A DNA stretch of 64,000 bases from Spirosoma agri. GTDB taxonomy: Bacteria; Bacteroidota; Bacteroidia; Cytophagales; Spirosomataceae. The translations under genes and the position numbers were made by a program. The stretch is from contig NZ_JAAGNZ010000007.1 of NCBI RefSeq assembly GCF_010747415.1, positions 1-64,000 of the forward strand, given 5' to 3'. This document shows, in pieces, positions 27,553 through 37,415 of this stretch (position 1 is its first letter; each line of letters starts with the position of its first letter). The notes below the pieces were generated by a model. It searched no databases. It was not told where the DNA came from and saw only the letters and a list, made by a program, of their open reading frames with translations.

Positions 27553-28134
27553 TTATGCGTGAATAGGTTTATAAAAATGCTTTTCTTTTTCACGAATAGC
27601 GGTCGAGCATAGTATACGTAGTTTATCCCGACTTCGCTTTAAGCGCATCTTCACTGAACTTTCCGATAAATCATATTGCTCACTAATATGTTTTATTGTC
27701 AGTCCCTGCTCATATTTAAGTTGTAACATAGCAACGTCTATATCCTGCAGTTCATTCATAAAAAAGTGTAATACCTGCTTTTGTCTATTACTGATTTCAG
27801 ACGAATCTGGCTCACTAGTTTCTTTCAACGTGACCGTTGATAATGATTCAGTGCGCTTGCTGGAACGGATATGATCTAGACAGTAATTATAGGTAACCGC
27901 ATATAACCAAGTTGAAAATGTTGACCGGTTTTGAAAAGTCTCTATTTTGTTGAGTACTTTAATAAAAATGTCCTGGGTTAAGTCCTTGGCTATTTCCGTA
28001 TCATCCGTCATTGATAAGCACTTTCTATAAACCTTATAAAAATACTTAGCATAAAGGACGTCAAAGCTGTCGATAGCTTCATTTGCCGAATAATCACTGT
28101 TTTGTGGTTCGGATAGTAGAGAAAAACCATTCAT
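27553..28134 (-). CDS. ECF-type RNA polymerase sigma factor
   Basis: This 193-aa protein has sigma region 2 at about 25-95 (YFYKVYRKCLSMTDDTEIAKDLTQDIFIKVL ... FSTWLYAVTYNYCLDHIR) and region 4 at about 125-180 (MLQLKYEQGLTIKHISEQYDLSESSVKMRLKRSRDKL). No region 3 is present, which fits the ECF class. No anti-sigma or FecR-like gene is beside it, so its control is unknown. The gene and its flanks are AT-richer than the rest of the window. It is monocistronic. Confidence 0.92.
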   Translation of the reverse strand: MNGFSLLSEPQNSDYSANEAIDSFDVLYAKYFYKVYRKCLSMTDDTEIAKDLTQDIFIKVLNKIETFQNRSTFSTWLYAVTYNYCLDHIRSSKRTESLSTVTLKETSEPDSSEISNRQKQVLHFFMNELQDIDVAMLQLKYEQGLTIKHISEQYDLSESSVKMRLKRSRDKLRILCSTAIREKEKHFYKPIHA

Positions 28135-28483
28135 AATACACTAAAAATTTTAACAATGAACATTCAATTGATTAGTTATTACGAAAAGTTAGATAAAGCA
28201 GTTATCGAGTTAGCGGGTTATGATACTAAAACCTAGTTTGAGAGAAAAAATTTTATTCACAACAAGGTAGCATAAACACAAGAACCAGAGAACTCGAGTT
28301 TTTTTATTATAGATAGTTGATGAAGCTGATTGGTCAAAAAAAATAGACAATACTAATAAACTGATAATTAGTTTGTTATATGCAAGTATTCACAATTAAT
28401 TCCTCGTTTTATTATTTCATACCTTTACTTATTTCAGACAAGGTTATAGCTTTTTGCTGTCATTATTATCAAAAATGATCAAT
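28135..28483. other. AT-rich intergenic region
   Basis: About 350 bases, strongly AT-rich, between two minus-strand regulator genes. I see no gene or strong repeat; it should carry the sigma-factor promoter. Confidence 0.4.
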
Positions 28484-29239
28484 TCAACAAGGGCTTATTG
28501 GTTTTTCTAATTCCATCCAGCGTAAGAAATCAGATGCTTTTGCTTTGCTAATTATAACAGGCTCTTGGATGGGAGGATCTAAATTTACTCCCAGCTTGCG
28601 AGCTTGCAGCAGTTCTATGTGCACAATGCTTTTTCGGTTAATTAGGAAACGACGGTTTGCTCGATAAAATTCTGTCGAATCGAGTTCTTGCTCTATTTTA
28701 TCCAGTGTACGATTCAAAAGATATTTCATGTCTTTTGCCTGAACATAAATTAAATCTCGTTGTCGATATATATAACATATTTTACTACTCTGTAATAATT
28801 TAATTTTATTACCTTGATAAATAGGTAAAGATTTCGTTGATGCGTTTTTCAGGTTTTCCTCAAGATGATATTGATTATACAGCGAATTTATTCGAAAAAA
28901 CTTTTGGAAGCTTTCATTCAGCTTTTCAGCTTTAACAGGTTTAATGATATAATCTATCACATTACTGGCGAAACTATCCAAAGCATATTCGGCATAAGCG
29001 GTACAGTAAATAACAGGAATATCTAAATTGAGTCGTTCAAAAACTTCGAAGCTCAACCCATCAATCAAAAGAATATCAGCCAACACGAGATCTGGTATTT
29101 CATTATGGGTCAACCAGTGAATAGCAGCTTCAACAGAAGACAGACTCGTCATGACTTCAAGAGAGACAGGTAGCGAGTTTAAAATTTGATTTAACTCATC
29201 AACTATCTTCGTTTCATCTTCCAAGATTAGGATCGTCAT
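28484..29239 (-). CDS. LytTR family response regulator
   Basis: This 251-aa protein has an N-terminal receiver (TILILEDETKIVDEL ... DLVLADILLIDGLSF ... VIYCTAYAEYALDSF ... YIIKPVKAEKLNE) and a C-terminal LytTR DNA-binding domain (about 145-240: KICYIYRQRDLIYVQAKDMKYLLNRTLDKIEQEL ... FYRANRRFLINRKSIVHIEL). Partner sensors are usually LytS-type or HisKA-less kinases, and none is nearby, so this is an orphan. It lies in the AT-richer island and is probably a later acquisition. Confidence 0.92.
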   Translation of the reverse strand: MTILILEDETKIVDELNQILNSLPVSLEVMTSLSSVEAAIHWLTHNEIPDLVLADILLIDGLSFEVFERLNLDIPVIYCTAYAEYALDSFASNVIDYIIKPVKAEKLNESFQKFFRINSLYNQYHLEENLKNASTKSLPIYQGNKIKLLQSSKICYIYRQRDLIYVQAKDMKYLLNRTLDKIEQELDSTEFYRANRRFLINRKSIVHIELLQARKLGVNLDPPIQEPVIISKAKASDFLRWMELEKPISPC

Positions 29240-29967
29240 GATCGAAAAGAATAAGTTGATACTGTTTCGGTAACAAGGAGTAAAATGCAGGCACGTTAAT
29301 TACATTTGCGTCGAGTAGTTGTCCAACTATTATTTTTTAGTTCCTTTTTCTTGCATTTAGACAATAAATAAGTAGCTCAAAATTAACAATTAGATAACAT
29401 AAAATCAGTATGATTGCTTACTTTTAATTGCACGAAGCGGGCAAATCTTTCTATCAAGCGGGCAGCGAAAAAAAACAGTAATAAAAGAAATAAAATGTTA
29501 TAGTTTCCTATAAATGATATTAGTAATGTAGTAAGATTGAAATATTGATGTTTGTAAATAAAGTTTTATAGAAAATATCCACAAATAAAAAGTAGTTACA
29601 ATAATGTTATACGTTTATGAGTGAAGATTAATTTAACTTGATAATTCTTTGTTCCGGTGTCTTATATACGATCAACAACCTTTTCAGTTTGCCGCATCCT
29701 GACGTTGTAAAGGCGATAGTAACGATACTGCTGGCAACGAACTGTTTTAATAGTGGCTCTGTGATGTTATAAGTAGCATAATAACCAGTCAAAGCCTGCT
29801 AAATTGCGGGAGCAAATTTTCCACTAAGTTACCTTTATGATATAGCCAACTTACTCTAGCGGTAACATCTGTTTTTATTTGAATTAGTATAATGCTAGAC
29901 TGAGTATAATTCCTTGTATTAGTAGTCGTATTTTTACTGAAATGAATAGATTTGACTCTTTAAATTA
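29240..29967. other. AT-rich gene-free region
   Basis: About 730 bases, strongly AT-rich, without a convincing open frame. A small dyad (TAGTTG-TC-CAACTA, 29316-29329) lies about 80 bases upstream of the LytTR gene and could be a regulatory site. Confidence 0.4.
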
Positions 29968-30153
29968 ATGAAACTGACGGCTCTACTCCTTTCTGTTTTT
30001 TCCCTGTTTGTTTTTGCGCTTATGTTTTTAGTCGAGTCTTTGACAACTCCACTTGGGACGCAGTGTAGGATAAAGACGGGATTGGCTGCTTTGTTCTACG
30101 GCACGTTTGCTATATTGATTCTGTACGGCTTACTATTTCTGACTGACTTTTAG
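29968..30153 (+). CDS. Small two-helix membrane protein, hypothetical
   Basis: This 61-aa frame starts at an ATG and is almost wholly hydrophobic: segment one at residues 3-24 (LTALLLSVFSLFVFALMFLV), a short polar loop (TTPLGTQCRIKTG) and segment two at 38-58 (ALFYGTFAILILYGLLFL). The helix-loop-helix layout with a basic loop is typical of real small membrane proteins. I recognise no family, and there is no operon partner. Confidence 0.5.
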   Translation: MKLTALLLSVFSLFVFALMFLVESLTTPLGTQCRIKTGLAALFYGTFAILILYGLLFLTDF

Positions 30154-30435
30154 ACGTTTACTTTCTGGGACAAACCTCCACTTTCTGAGTGGTGTTAGCA
30201 TTCATCCGGGCGTAGTTATCGGATTGTACAACACTGTAAACTCACACCGTCCAACGCTGAAGCGGCAAATAACTACTTGACTAGAATCTAGTAACCCTGA
30301 TCAAAGTTACTTTCTGCTGAAAGCCTACCATAATCATCGTTCGTCTTTAAATCAACAATTGTCATAAACGATCATTTACGACGTGTTGACTATTTATCAG
30401 TTAAGTCGTATTTTTGATACTGATAATTACTACCA

Positions 30436-31614
30436 ATGAAAGCACTGGCTTGTACCGCTCAAGGAAGTACCAGTATCAATCAAGCCGCTACGACACTAAC
30501 TGTTGGTCAGGCCGTCCACTATTTTTCGGCTAGTCTGGCTAAGCCCGGCAACTATCCAAGGATCGTTAAAGCATACCTCATTTACTGCCTCATGCATGGG
30601 TATGCGTTCGATAAATTTAGCTTGAGTCTTTACGCAGGAGGGTGCCCTTCCAATCGCGTCTCACCGATCCGTAAGTTTATTTTCTGGTACCAACTACAGG
30701 GGCAACCGATCATCATTGCTGATCCACCTAATCAATCGAAGCGCATTCCCGCAGCGGATGGTTTACTGCTGGGATTTATGGCTGATCCCGAACTTAATCT
30801 TGCACCAAGTTCCCGTAAGACCTATCTAAGGGTTCTCAATGGTTTCTTCGAATTTCTCTCTATGCAGCGTTCAGCTGGAGAGCAAGCCAGCTTTAGTGCT
30901 CAAACCATCACTACCTATTTGACTGCAAAACGCCTGTCTGCGTTTACTTATAATCTATATCTATCCTGTTTGAAACAACTGGCTGAATGGGTCATCAAAA
31001 CGCAGGAACAACACAAGCTAACGGCCAATCAACTGAAGGATTTGCAAACCATCACCCGGCTCAAAGGCAACCGTGTCGGACGGGATTACCACAAGGATAG
31101 TTTAACCGGAACAGAACGCGACCATTTTCTGGCTACTATCGACAATCCTCATGATCGTTTGATGATGGCACTGATGGCCTGGGGCGGCTTGCGTACTATC
31201 GAAATCGTTAGACTTCAGTTCAATGACATTGATCTGAAGCGTAAACGAATCTGGGTATTAGGGAAGGGGATGAGTACGAAACGTGCTATTCAGGTACCGA
31301 TGGTCTGCCTCCCACTTATTGAGGCTTACTTTCGTTTGTTTCCAGCAAGTAAACAAACGTCAGCAGAGCCGTTATTTGATCAATTGTCAACACGTTCCAT
31401 TCGGTATCGGGTACAGAAATACCTGCTTCTCAGCGGGCTACAGCGGGCTCGGCTATCTGCCCATAGCTTGCGTCATACGGCGGCTCAGCGTTTGCTGGAT
31501 GAAGGTGTTGACCCCGTTCATGTTCAACGGCATTTGCGACATAAAAACTTCGAAACGACGTTGATCTATGTACGTAAAAAAACCGATGAAGATTACTTCG
31601 AAAGCATCCGTTAG
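30436..31614 (+). CDS. Tyrosine recombinase/integrase
   Basis: This 392-aa protein has a SAM-like core-binding domain at about 108-190 and a catalytic domain at about 220-392. The catalytic residues are visible: Arg253 in GGLRTIEIVRL, His343 and Arg346 in HSLRHTAAQ, His369 in HLRHKNFETT, and nucleophile Tyr378 in TLIYVRKK. An additional N-terminal region of about 100 residues is unusual for XerC/D. It could integrate an element or resolve plasmid multimers. I found no clear att-type direct repeat and no other mobile genes next to it. Confidence 0.9.
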   Translation: MKALACTAQGSTSINQAATTLTVGQAVHYFSASLAKPGNYPRIVKAYLIYCLMHGYAFDKFSLSLYAGGCPSNRVSPIRKFIFWYQLQGQPIIIADPPNQSKRIPAADGLLLGFMADPELNLAPSSRKTYLRVLNGFFEFLSMQRSAGEQASFSAQTITTYLTAKRLSAFTYNLYLSCLKQLAEWVIKTQEQHKLTANQLKDLQTITRLKGNRVGRDYHKDSLTGTERDHFLATIDNPHDRLMMALMAWGGLRTIEIVRLQFNDIDLKRKRIWVLGKGMSTKRAIQVPMVCLPLIEAYFRLFPASKQTSAEPLFDQLSTRSIRYRVQKYLLLSGLQRARLSAHSLRHTAAQRLLDEGVDPVHVQRHLRHKNFETTLIYVRKKTDEDYFESIR

Positions 31615-31778
31615 TTGGTCAACTTTATAATCCGTTCCCCGGCTGTAAGCGTAATTTTATTACTTTACCTGTTGGTATACTTGTCGCATTAACGCAGACA
31701 ACGAAGAATGTCGGGCAAATTTCCCATTGGGAGAGCCATTAGCCAGTTGAATCTCAGCCCAATAAATCGATATTACAT

Positions 31779-32495
31779 ATGGAAGTAAAGCAATACCTAA
31801 TTATTGATGATACTCAATCAGACGCCTTATACTTAAAAAATTTAGTAGATAAGTTTCCTGATTTTAACCTTATTGGCGTAACACCGACACTTGACGCGGC
31901 CCTTCTGCTTATTGATTCTCAACCCGTTGACCTGATCTTTCTCGATATTAACCTCAACGGTCAACTCGGATTAACATTACTCAAAACAGGCATAGCCCTG
32001 CCGCCCGTCATCATAACCAGTGCTTACCCGGAGTACGCTTTGGAAAGTTACGAAATAGGTAAGGCGGCCGATTATTTGCTGAAGCCTTACACACTTGAGC
32101 GATTACACATCGCCCTATCCCGAGCGTTTCAATGGCAGAATCAACCAAGCAACGGTGAAGATAATTCTGTTTTTTTGAAGATGGGCCGCAGAGCTCAGCG
32201 ATTTACGTTTCAATCGATCGATTACGTAGAGGCATTCGGAATTTATTCCAAAGTATACGCCAATAATCAGATGTATCTGGTCAACGAACGACTCGCTGCC
32301 ATGGAGGATCTGCTGCCTACTCATTTATTCAGACGTATTCATAAATCATACCTCATCAACATCGGTAAACTAACGAGTTATAACAGGCATAACATCTGGT
32401 TAAGTCAGACGAAAATTCCAATTGGCCGCTCATTTCGGCCGGGCCTGGAAACCCTGTTGTCACTGTTCGACACATCCGAAGAAAAGGCGGATTAA
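31779..32495 (+). CDS. LytTR family response regulator
   Basis: This 238-aa protein has a receiver at about 5-120 (YLIIDDTQSDALYLKNLV, DLIFLDINLNGQLGL, PPVIITSAYPEYALESY, DYLLKPYTLERL) and a LytTR domain at about 135-230 (FLKMGRRAQRFTFQSIDYVEAFGIYSKVY ... FRRIHKSYLINIGKLTSYNRHNIWL ... PIGRSFRPGL). A TPR histidine kinase gene begins 129 bases downstream on the same strand and is the likely partner. Confidence 0.92.
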   Translation: MEVKQYLIIDDTQSDALYLKNLVDKFPDFNLIGVTPTLDAALLLIDSQPVDLIFLDINLNGQLGLTLLKTGIALPPVIITSAYPEYALESYEIGKAADYLLKPYTLERLHIALSRAFQWQNQPSNGEDNSVFLKMGRRAQRFTFQSIDYVEAFGIYSKVYANNQMYLVNERLAAMEDLLPTHLFRRIHKSYLINIGKLTSYNRHNIWLSQTKIPIGRSFRPGLETLLSLFDTSEEKAD

Positions 32496-32624
32496 TTGCG
32501 TCTGCACCGCGCCTATACCACCCGTACACGCACGGTCCATCAGGCCAAGTAGTACGCTCAGTTACACTGCATCAGCTTCAATTATTGTCACGTTGTGCCA
32601 CACGCTACGATTTATCTATATACT

Positions 32625-34691
32625 ATGTTGCTCTCTGCCTGGCTGGTCGCAAGTGTACCAGGCGCGGCACGTGGACAATCCACAACGTTGACTGAGCTGA
32701 GGAAAAGCTTGCAGAAACCCCAGTCCGATTTCACCCGGGCCATGCTCTTGATTGAACTTGGGCGGACTTATACACAACTCAATCTAGATTCCAGCTGGTA
32801 TTTTCTTCGTCAAGCGATCGATGTAAGCAAGCGGCTTCCCAATAAACGAATTCTGATCAGGGCTTACACGAGTCTGGCCACCACGTATGTAGTGACTGGA
32901 GAGCATGCGAAGGGGTTGGCTATTCTGCGACAAGCCGAGAAAGTAGGCCGCTTGTATCCATTTGATAGTATTCAACTTGACCTCCAAACCAGGCTGACTC
33001 AAGTTTACAGGATTCAGGGCAATTATGAGCAAGCTCTTACATTAGGGTTAAAACTTGAAAAGCAGGTAGACCGCTATCCTCAGCTGCAAAGCGCATCACT
33101 ATTAACCTTGTACACCGAACTGGCCCTTACCTATGAGCATCAAAATAATGACTCACTGGCATTACCTTATTACCTGAAAGCAAATGACTATGCGCTGAAA
33201 CACAAGAAGAAAAAGTCATTGATTGGGACTTTAGGCAACCTGGGAGAGTATTACGTGACCCGGAAAGACTTCGCTAAAGCGGAGCAGTACATCAATGAAT
33301 CGTTACGCATCAGCCGAGAATTCAACTTCAATCACAGCACGGCAGAATCGCTGCGAAACTTAGGCGAAATCAAACAGAACCAGCGTCACTACACGGCCGC
33401 TGTCGGGTACTACGAACAAGCTTTATCGATTCAGAAACAAATTGGAGCCAAGGAATTCATCGGTAACATCTACATAGAGCTGGCTCAGAGTTATATAGCG
33501 CTGAAAGAACGACCGAAAGCACTTGCCTACGTTGAGCAGTCCATCGATCTCTTCCGTCAGATACAGTCTGCTCACTACCTGCACAAAGCGTTACGGTTAA
33601 AATCGAGCCTGCTGGAGCAGCAGGGATCCTTTAAAGAAGCCCTGCGTTCAACCCGGCAAGCCCAGGTACTAAGCGACAGTTTGACGGGCCTGGATAAGCA
33701 AAAGGCCATCGCCCAGATCCAGGCCAGTTTCGATCTGGAACGCAAGCAAAACCAGATAGTTAACCTTAAAAAAGACCTGACCTTACAGCAACAGGCCAGC
33801 AATACGATTCAACTGGAACTCAAGCTGGCACAGCACCAGCGAACGTTTTTGATTGTTGTTTCTCTCTTGCTCCTGCTGATCATCCTTATTACGTACATCA
33901 ACTACAATAAACTGAAACAAGCACAGCAGTTGTTGCGTCAGCAAAAAGATGAAATCGTACGGCAGACCGATCAGTTGGTTGAGCTTCATAAAACGAAAGA
34001 CCAATTATTCTCGATCATCAGTCATGATCTCCGTAGTCCCCTGATTCGGTTAAAACAGGATATTCATCAGCTTTTGATCAATGTTCATTCAGAAAATAGG
34101 CAGATGGTCTCTTCCCTGACCGGAATCGAGCAAAAAACAGACAACGTACTTGCCCTGCTGATGACGCTGCTCGACTGGGCCTTTGTGCAGTTCAAAGGGT
34201 TTCAGACTACGCTACAGGTCCTTAATCTGGCGGATCTGGTAACGCCGGTGTTTGGTCATTTCGCGGATCGTCTCAATCAGAAACAGATTACAGTCATCAA
34301 TCAGATTGAGGCTGATACAATAGTCTTCGCTGATAAGCAGCAACTAGGAATCGTGCTGAGGAATTTGGTAGACAACGCGATCAAATTCACGCCCGTACAG
34401 GGTTACATTCGCCTGCTGACGATTGAACATGCCGATAGTATAGAGCTTCAGATTCGGGACACGGGTATAGGGATGTCGCCGGAACTGGTCGGTCAGCTCT
34501 TTAGCCAGCCTGAGGTGCGTCAGGGTACCCAGGAGGAGGAAGGAACAGGCCTGGGTATTCTGATCAGTCAGGAGTTATTGAGCAAGCAAAAGGGGACGTT
34601 AGCCGTAGATAGTAAGCCCAACAAGGGAACCACGGTGAAAGTTACGCTAGCCAGGCCACATCCTGCCGATTACGCCCAAAACCATCGGTAA
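32625..34691 (+). CDS. TPR-repeat membrane sensor histidine kinase
   Basis: The ATG at 32625 (MLLSAWLVASVPGAARGQ) gives a clear signal peptide and 688 aa; a GTG 10 codons earlier is less likely. Residues about 40-340 are TPR repeats in the periplasm, then a coiled coil, one transmembrane helix (about 407-425) and a cytoplasmic kinase. HisKA has His467 in SIISHDLRSPLIR, and HATPase_c has NLVDNAIKF, IRDTGIGM and GTGLGILISQELL. TPR sensors of this kind are paired with LytTR regulators in Bacteroidota, as here with the gene just upstream. The signal sensed is unknown. Confidence 0.92.
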   Translation: MLLSAWLVASVPGAARGQSTTLTELRKSLQKPQSDFTRAMLLIELGRTYTQLNLDSSWYFLRQAIDVSKRLPNKRILIRAYTSLATTYVVTGEHAKGLAILRQAEKVGRLYPFDSIQLDLQTRLTQVYRIQGNYEQALTLGLKLEKQVDRYPQLQSASLLTLYTELALTYEHQNNDSLALPYYLKANDYALKHKKKKSLIGTLGNLGEYYVTRKDFAKAEQYINESLRISREFNFNHSTAESLRNLGEIKQNQRHYTAAVGYYEQALSIQKQIGAKEFIGNIYIELAQSYIALKERPKALAYVEQSIDLFRQIQSAHYLHKALRLKSSLLEQQGSFKEALRSTRQAQVLSDSLTGLDKQKAIAQIQASFDLERKQNQIVNLKKDLTLQQQASNTIQLELKLAQHQRTFLIVVSLLLLLIILITYINYNKLKQAQQLLRQQKDEIVRQTDQLVELHKTKDQLFSIISHDLRSPLIRLKQDIHQLLINVHSENRQMVSSLTGIEQKTDNVLALLMTLLDWAFVQFKGFQTTLQVLNLADLVTPVFGHFADRLNQKQITVINQIEADTIVFADKQQLGIVLRNLVDNAIKFTPVQGYIRLLTIEHADSIELQIRDTGIGMSPELVGQLFSQPEVRQGTQEEEGTGLGILISQELLSKQKGTLAVDSKPNKGTTVKVTLARPHPADYAQNHR

Positions 34692-34802
34692 CGCCAACGA
34701 CTGAGTCGTTCATGTCAAAAAATAGGTCGTTTATGTAGTCGACTCCCTGAGTGGTTTACTTATCAATAGTTTTATTGACTAATCAATGAATAACTGCCTA
34801 AT

Positions 34803-34997
34803 ATGAACGCTAGCCATTCAATCGACCCCATTAAAGACTTAACGGCTAACAGTGCCAATAAGAACACCTCAACGTTTTGCGCATCGCACATTCATCTAGT
34901 CGCGACCAGTTCCAACAAGCCGACAGAATTCGATTGCCTGATCGCGCAATACAAAGCAAAAGTGTTCGAACAGATCGCTTATCTGTACAAGCCATAA
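34803..34997 (+). CDS. Hypothetical small protein
   Basis: A 64-aa frame with an ATG start. It is soluble with no recognised motif (DPIKDLTANSANKNTSTFCASH ... FDCLIAQYKAKVFEQIAYLYKP); the last 25 residues could form a helix. It lies about 110 bases after the TPR kinase on the same strand. It could be a real small gene or a chance frame. Confidence 0.35.
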   Translation: MNASHSIDPIKDLTANSANKNTSTFCASHIHLVATSSNKPTEFDCLIAQYKAKVFEQIAYLYKP

Positions 34998-35176
34998 TGA
35001 CCAGACAGCGAACGTACACGTTTTCCTGAACGGCTTGTGTCGCTCATGGGCAAGCTAAGGTCAACAAGTCTGCATCTGCAATTCACGACAACATAGCCAA
35101 CCAATTGCCAACGTTCATCCTGCTGCTGGCTGACGTGTTTTTTCGCATTGGCTTTCTCACTCTGTTACCAAAATAC

Positions 35177-36406
35177 TCAGTGAAGTAAGGCGGCATCGGC
35201 ATCCTGTTTAACGTCTATCTGAGTGGTTATTGTCCTTCGGCCTACCAGTAATACCAGCAGGGCAACCGATGCCGAACCCGCCATGCCCATCACCATCGGA
35301 AGGGCAGAAGGTTCTTCGAACATACTCACGAAGACCGAAATCAACGTGCCCATGCCCATTTGCAGAGCGCCCATCAACGCCGAAGCGCTACCGGCATTCT
35401 TGGCAAAGGGGGCCAGTGATAACGCAGCCGCATTGGGATTGGTAAAGCCAATGCAACACAGGAAGATGAACAGAAAAATAAGGGTAATCGAAAGTGTTAG
35501 CCAGCCATTCAGCGCCACGGCCAGAAAAGTCAACGCAATAATTACCTGCCCGATCAACGCAACGTAGACAATCTGCTCGCTTTTGTGGCGTCTCAGGAGC
35601 AGTGTATTTACCTGACTTGATCCGATAAAACCAACGGAAAGAACGGCAAATATCCAGCCATACACTTTTTCATTGGTATGAAACACGTCCATAAATACAA
35701 TCGGTGAGCCCGAAACGTAGGCAAAAAGTCCGGAAAAGGCGATGGCACTGGTGAAGGCATAGGTGTAAAATTGGGGCTCACGCAGCACCTGCCAGAAGTT
35801 AAGCAGAATCGGTTTTGGCTTCAGCGAAATCGACTCATCGGGTTCATAACTAGCAGGTAACCAGAAGAAAACAGCGGTAAAGATCGCAATGCCCATCCCC
35901 GTGAGAATGACAAATACGGCTTGCCATCCCAGTGCAGCGGTGACATAGCCACCAACCGTTGGAGCGATCATCGGCGAAGCGCCCACCACGAGCAGTAGCA
36001 GCGAGAACACCTTGGCATTGTCTTTCACCGGAAACAGATCACGCACCATAGCCACCGAGGCTACCGCTGCCGCGCAACTACCGATGGCCTGTATGACACG
36101 CATGGCGATCAGCCCTTCGATACTCGTCGTAAAAGCGCAGCCTGCTGAGGCAAGGATGTACACGATCAGGCCAATGTATAACGGGTTTTTTCTGCCAAAC
36201 CGGTCGAGCAAGGGTCCGTACAGGAGCTGGCCCACAGAAATGCCAATGAAAAAACCGGACAGGGATAGCGAGACTTTGGCCGGGGTTGTATGCAGATCTT
36301 TGGCAATGGCGGGAAAACCCGGCAGATACATATCAATGGAAAACGGCCCCAATGCGGTTAAACTACCTAAAATCAGGATAAGAAAAAAATACGTCTTTTT
36401 GGACAT
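35177..36406 (-). CDS. Bcr/CflA-type multidrug efflux MFS transporter
   Basis: The ATG at 36406 (MSKKTYFFLILILGSLTALGPFSIDMYLPGFP) is preferred to an upstream TTG and gives 409 aa. The N-terminus is diagnostic for Bcr/CflA drug:H+ antiporters, and the MFS motif A appears as YGPLLDRFGRKNPLYIG at about 62-78. Twelve hydrophobic helices are visible. Members export chloramphenicol, bicyclomycin, sulfonamides and other compounds; the specificity here cannot be read. It is a single gene with no adjacent regulator. Confidence 0.92.
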   Translation of the reverse strand: MSKKTYFFLILILGSLTALGPFSIDMYLPGFPAIAKDLHTTPAKVSLSLSGFFIGISVGQLLYGPLLDRFGRKNPLYIGLIVYILASAGCAFTTSIEGLIAMRVIQAIGSCAAAVASVAMVRDLFPVKDNAKVFSLLLLVVGASPMIAPTVGGYVTAALGWQAVFVILTGMGIAIFTAVFFWLPASYEPDESISLKPKPILLNFWQVLREPQFYTYAFTSAIAFSGLFAYVSGSPIVFMDVFHTNEKVYGWIFAVLSVGFIGSSQVNTLLLRRHKSEQIVYVALIGQVIIALTFLAVALNGWLTLSITLIFLFIFLCCIGFTNPNAAALSLAPFAKNAGSASALMGALQMGMGTLISVFVSMFEEPSALPMVMGMAGSASVALLVLLVGRRTITTQIDVKQDADAALLH

Positions 36407-36727
36407 TGGACAGGATGGGGTAAAAACCAATCTGGCTAGCCAGATACAGAAGCAGGCTGATTATACCCTGTTCAACCTTACCGGAGTCACACAAGTTCAG
36501 GTTCAATACCGTTGGAAATGGCTATTGATTCATTTAGAGGGTTTTATGATAAACCGGCATATGACAACAAATTGGCCCAAATTTGGGTCAATTTGTCAGT
36601 TGGGTGAAGCAATCTTGGGCCGTTAATCCGCTAAAATTGCCGTGTTTATCCACAAGCAGGAACAGTTAAGCCGTGCGCCAGCTGCGGTTCTAGATGGCAC
36701 TTGGTACCGAACAAGTGCAGGGCTGTC

Positions 36728-37405
36728 TTAGGGTTGATGGGTGATCTTTACATCGGTGAAATAACCTTCGGTGCCCACGTCGACCCACAGGCCAACACCG
36801 CCCGTTTGCGTAGGGCCGTGCTTTAGGTCCGTCACAATCAAGGCAGGTTGTTGTGTATTGTTCAGGTACAACTTCGCCACCTGCCCGCTGATCACTATTT
36901 TTAGGGTAATCCATTCATTCAGTGCCATGTCGGCATACGATTCGTAGCGCTCCGGGGCTTCTTTCCGCAGGCGGTCAAATTTATAATCCGGGTACGAGTA
37001 GTATTGAATGGAATGGTTGCGCCTGATCTGATCGTCTGCCCGGCCATTGGTCGGACGAATGTAAATACTCTCGTAGCTCGAGTTGGTTTCGTTGATCCGG
37101 AACGCCACGCCGATAAAGCCACGGGCACTTTCCGTCGCATTCCTGAGAAGTCGGCTCAGCACCTTTACTTCGATAATGCCATTGGTAAAGTTAACGCCTT
37201 TGAGTCGAACGAACGTGGGTTCATCAACTTGTTCAATGGTAGAGTCTTTGACAACGCGGAGTGCTTCCTTATCCCGTATACGCGTCAACGACATGGATAC
37301 CTGATTTGGCACTAATTTATCTTCAGTCAGTTTGATGGTCTGCGCCTGCAAGCTCGTAGTCCCTGCCAGGAAACCGATCATCAGGGCGAATAACGTTTGT
37401 TGCAT
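36728..37405 (-). CDS. Secreted protein with concanavalin-like (3-keto-disaccharide hydrolase-like) fold
   Basis: This 225-aa protein has a signal peptide (MQQTLFALMIGFLAGTTSLQAQ). The body (GVNFTNGIIEVKVLSRLL ... GFIGVAFRINETNSSYESIYIRPTNGRADDQIRRNHSIQYYSYPDYKFDRLR ... WITLKIVISGQVAKLYLNNTQQPALIV ... GGVGLWVDVGTEGYFTDVKI) follows the strand order of jelly-roll proteins such as DUF1080. A role in binding or cleaving sugars is possible. It follows the oxidoreductase gene by 10 bases, so the two are probably co-transcribed. Confidence 0.7.
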   Translation of the reverse strand: MQQTLFALMIGFLAGTTSLQAQTIKLTEDKLVPNQVSMSLTRIRDKEALRVVKDSTIEQVDEPTFVRLKGVNFTNGIIEVKVLSRLLRNATESARGFIGVAFRINETNSSYESIYIRPTNGRADDQIRRNHSIQYYSYPDYKFDRLRKEAPERYESYADMALNEWITLKIVISGQVAKLYLNNTQQPALIVTDLKHGPTQTGGVGLWVDVGTEGYFTDVKITHQP

Positions 37406-37415
37406 AGTGTGTAGT

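Noticed and set aside
30409..30435. Short shared sequence (GTCGTATTTTT) at 29926 and 30412 near the recombinase
   Set aside because: Too short and AT-rich to be accepted as an attachment-site repeat.
36646..36654. Perfect DnaA-box 9-mer
   Set aside because: It lies between ordinary genes with no iterons or AT-rich element; a few such matches are expected in a window this size.
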